Positions 23,445 through 24,808 of a stretch of 24,808 nt of DNA are shown piece after piece. The translations under genes were made by a program, and so were the position numbers. Every line of letters starts with the position of its first letter. Within the stretch, counting starts at the first letter, position 1. Source of the DNA: DATEGZ01 sp035279905 (GTDB taxonomy: Bacteria; Acidobacteriota; Vicinamibacteria; Vicinamibacterales; SCN-69-37). The stretch lies in NCBI GenBank assembly GCA_035279905.1, contig DATEGZ010000115.1:1-24808 (forward strand). The letters are read 5' to 3'. The notes beneath the pieces are model-generated. The model saw only the letters and a list, made by a program, of their open reading frames with translations. It did no database searches and was not told where the DNA came from.

Positions 23445-24808
23445 TGCGCCGGGTGCTCATCGCCAATCGCGGCGAGATCGCGCGTCGCATCATTCGCACC
23501 TGCCGCGAGATGGGACTCGCGACGGTGGCCGTCTACTCCGAAGTGGACGCGGACGCGCCATACGTGTCGGAAGCCGATCAGGCCCTGCCGATCGGACCGG
23601 CCGCTGCCGCCGAGAGCTATCTCAACATTCCACGAGTGATCGAGGCTGCCCGCCGATCGAAGGCGGACGCGGTGCATCCCGGGTACGGGTTTCTCTCCGA
23701 GAACCCGGCGTTTGCCGACGCGTGCGCGGAAGCCGGACTGACGTTCGTCGGGCCGCCCGGCGCCGTGATCAGACGGACGGGATCAAAAACGGCGGCGCGC
23801 GCGTCGGTGAGCGCCGCGGGCGTGCCGATCGTGCCCGGCGAAACGCCGGCGTCGCAGGAGGAGGACGAGATTCTCCGCGCGATGACGCGCGTGGGCTTCC
23901 CCGTGCTGCTCAAGGCGACGTCTGGCGGCGGCGGCCGCGGCATGCGGATCGTGCGGCAGGCGTCGGAGGCAACCGAGGCGATCGGCCTGGCGCGACGCGA
24001 AGCGCAGCGCGCGTTCGCGGACGGCACGCTGTACGTCGAGCGGCTGATCGAGCGGCCGCGGCACGTCGAAGTGCAGATCTTCGCGGATCAGCACGGGCAC
24101 GTCGTCCACGTGCTCGAGCGCGACTGCACGCTGCAGCGGCGGCACCAGAAGGTCGTCGAGGAGACGCCGGCGCCGGCTCTTGCGCCATCTGTGCGCGAAC
24201 GGCTGCTGTCCGCGGCGGTCGCGGCCGCGCGCGCGGTTGGCTACGTGAACGCCGGCACCGTGGAGTTCCTGGTCGAGGGCGAGGGCGACGCGGCCACGTT
24301 CTATTTCCTCGAGGTCAACACGCGGCTCCAGGTCGAGCATCCGATCACGGAAGCGATCACGGGGTTCGATCTGGTGCGCGCGCAGCTGCTCGTCGCCTCC
24401 GGCGAGCCGCTGCCGTTTGCGCAGGCGGACGTGCGCGCGAACGGCCATGCGATCGAGTGCCGCATCTACGCGGAAGATTCGATGCGGTTGCTGCCGCAGT
24501 CCGGGCGGCTGCTGCGGTACCGCGAGCCGAGCGGACCGGGGATTCGCGTGGATTCCGGCGTGCGCGAGGGACAGGGCGTGACGGTGCACTACGATCCGCT
24601 GCTCGCGAAGCTGATCGCGCATGGAGCGACGCGCGAGGAGGCGCTGGCGCGCATGATGGAGGCGCTCGCGCAGTACGAGATTCTGGGCGTGCGGCACAAC
24701 CTCGCGTTTCTGCGCGCGCTGCTGGCGCGGCCCGAGGTCGTGGGGCACAACGTGCACACGCGATTCATCGAAGAGCATCTCGACGAGCTGACGCGCGCGC
24801 CGCGGGCG
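23444..24808 (+). CDS. mccA: Methylcrotonyl-CoA carboxylase, biotin-carboxylase (alpha) subunit, partial
   Basis: The frame opens at ATG 23444 (TGATG overlap with the hydratase stop) and runs off the window with 455 codons visible, out of roughly 650 expected. The biotin carboxylase domain is almost complete: RRVLIANRGEIARRIIRTCR at the N-terminus, VHPGYGFLSENPAFA, the ATP-grasp loop LKATSGGGGRGMRIV, LERDCTLQRRHQKVVEE and FLEVNTRLQVEHPITEAITG. The biotinyl-carrier domain lies beyond the edge. It carboxylates biotin using ATP and bicarbonate. Acetyl- or propionyl-CoA carboxylase alpha subunits look similar; the neighbouring mccB and hydratase favour MCC. Confidence 0.92.
   Translation, partial: MRRVLIANRGEIARRIIRTCREMGLATVAVYSEVDADAPYVSEADQALPIGPAAAAESYLNIPRVIEAARRSKADAVHPGYGFLSENPAFADACAEAGLTFVGPPGAVIRRTGSKTAARASVSAAGVPIVPGETPASQEEDEILRAMTRVGFPVLLKATSGGGGRGMRIVRQASEATEAIGLARREAQRAFADGTLYVERLIERPRHVEVQIFADQHGHVVHVLERDCTLQRRHQKVVEETPAPALAPSVRERLLSAAVAAARAVGYVNAGTVEFLVEGEGDAATFYFLEVNTRLQVEHPITEAITGFDLVRAQLLVASGEPLPFAQADVRANGHAIECRIYAEDSMRLLPQSGRLLRYREPSGPGIRVDSGVREGQGVTVHYDPLLAKLIAHGATREEALARMMEALAQYEILGVRHNLAFLRALLARPEVVGHNVHTRFIEEHLDELTRAPRA

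Overview
The window comes from a GC-rich, Gram-negative-type soil or environmental bacterium. The gene set fits Acidobacteriota, most likely Vicinamibacteria: an ADOP-type FtsX permease, an orphan Skp/OmpH protein, a leucine-degradation operon and promoter-proximal (leaderless-looking) starts. This placement is an inference from gene content only. No 16S gene or other marker is present.

The window has two parts that meet at a tRNA-Leu(UAA) gene near position 15180. The left part (about 1-15180) is visibly less GC-rich, has long gaps and decayed sequence, and ends in a P4-type tyrosine-recombinase gene next to the 3' end of the tRNA. That is the usual layout of an integrated genomic island. 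The island runs off the left edge, where the start of an IS21-family istA gene and its terminal repeats are visible.

The island carries a class I lanthipeptide locus. On the minus strand, in transcription order, are a 68-residue precursor with a double-glycine leader and a core with 7 Cys and 11 Ser/Thr, a LanC cyclase, a full-length LanB dehydratase and a stand-alone C39 leader peptidase. Diverging on the plus strand are an OmpH/Skp-like periplasmic protein, an aldo/keto-reductase-like protein that has lost most of the catalytic tetrad, an ADOP/MacB-like FtsX permease and a luciferase-like flavin oxidoreductase. The last four may supply tailoring, export or immunity, but their link to the peptide rests on position only. 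No ABC-transporter ATPase is seen. Beyond them lie an 84-residue basic protein with a three-copy iteron array upstream, a decayed stretch, and the integrase.

The right part (15181-24808) is very GC-rich host backbone. It holds tRNA-Leu, a DUF2007/zinc-ribbon protein, two tandem VirJ-like alpha/beta hydrolases flanked by period-7 repeat arrays, and a minus-strand set of YihY/BrkB membrane protein, YyaL/DUF255 thioredoxin-fold protein and a small unknown protein. Diverging from YihY at a perfect palindrome that contains TATAAT on both strands is an operon with a small zinc-ribbon protein, the methylcrotonyl-CoA carboxylase carboxyltransferase subunit, an enoyl-CoA hydratase family protein and the biotin-carboxylase subunit (cut by the window edge). 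This is a leucine/isovalerate degradation operon.
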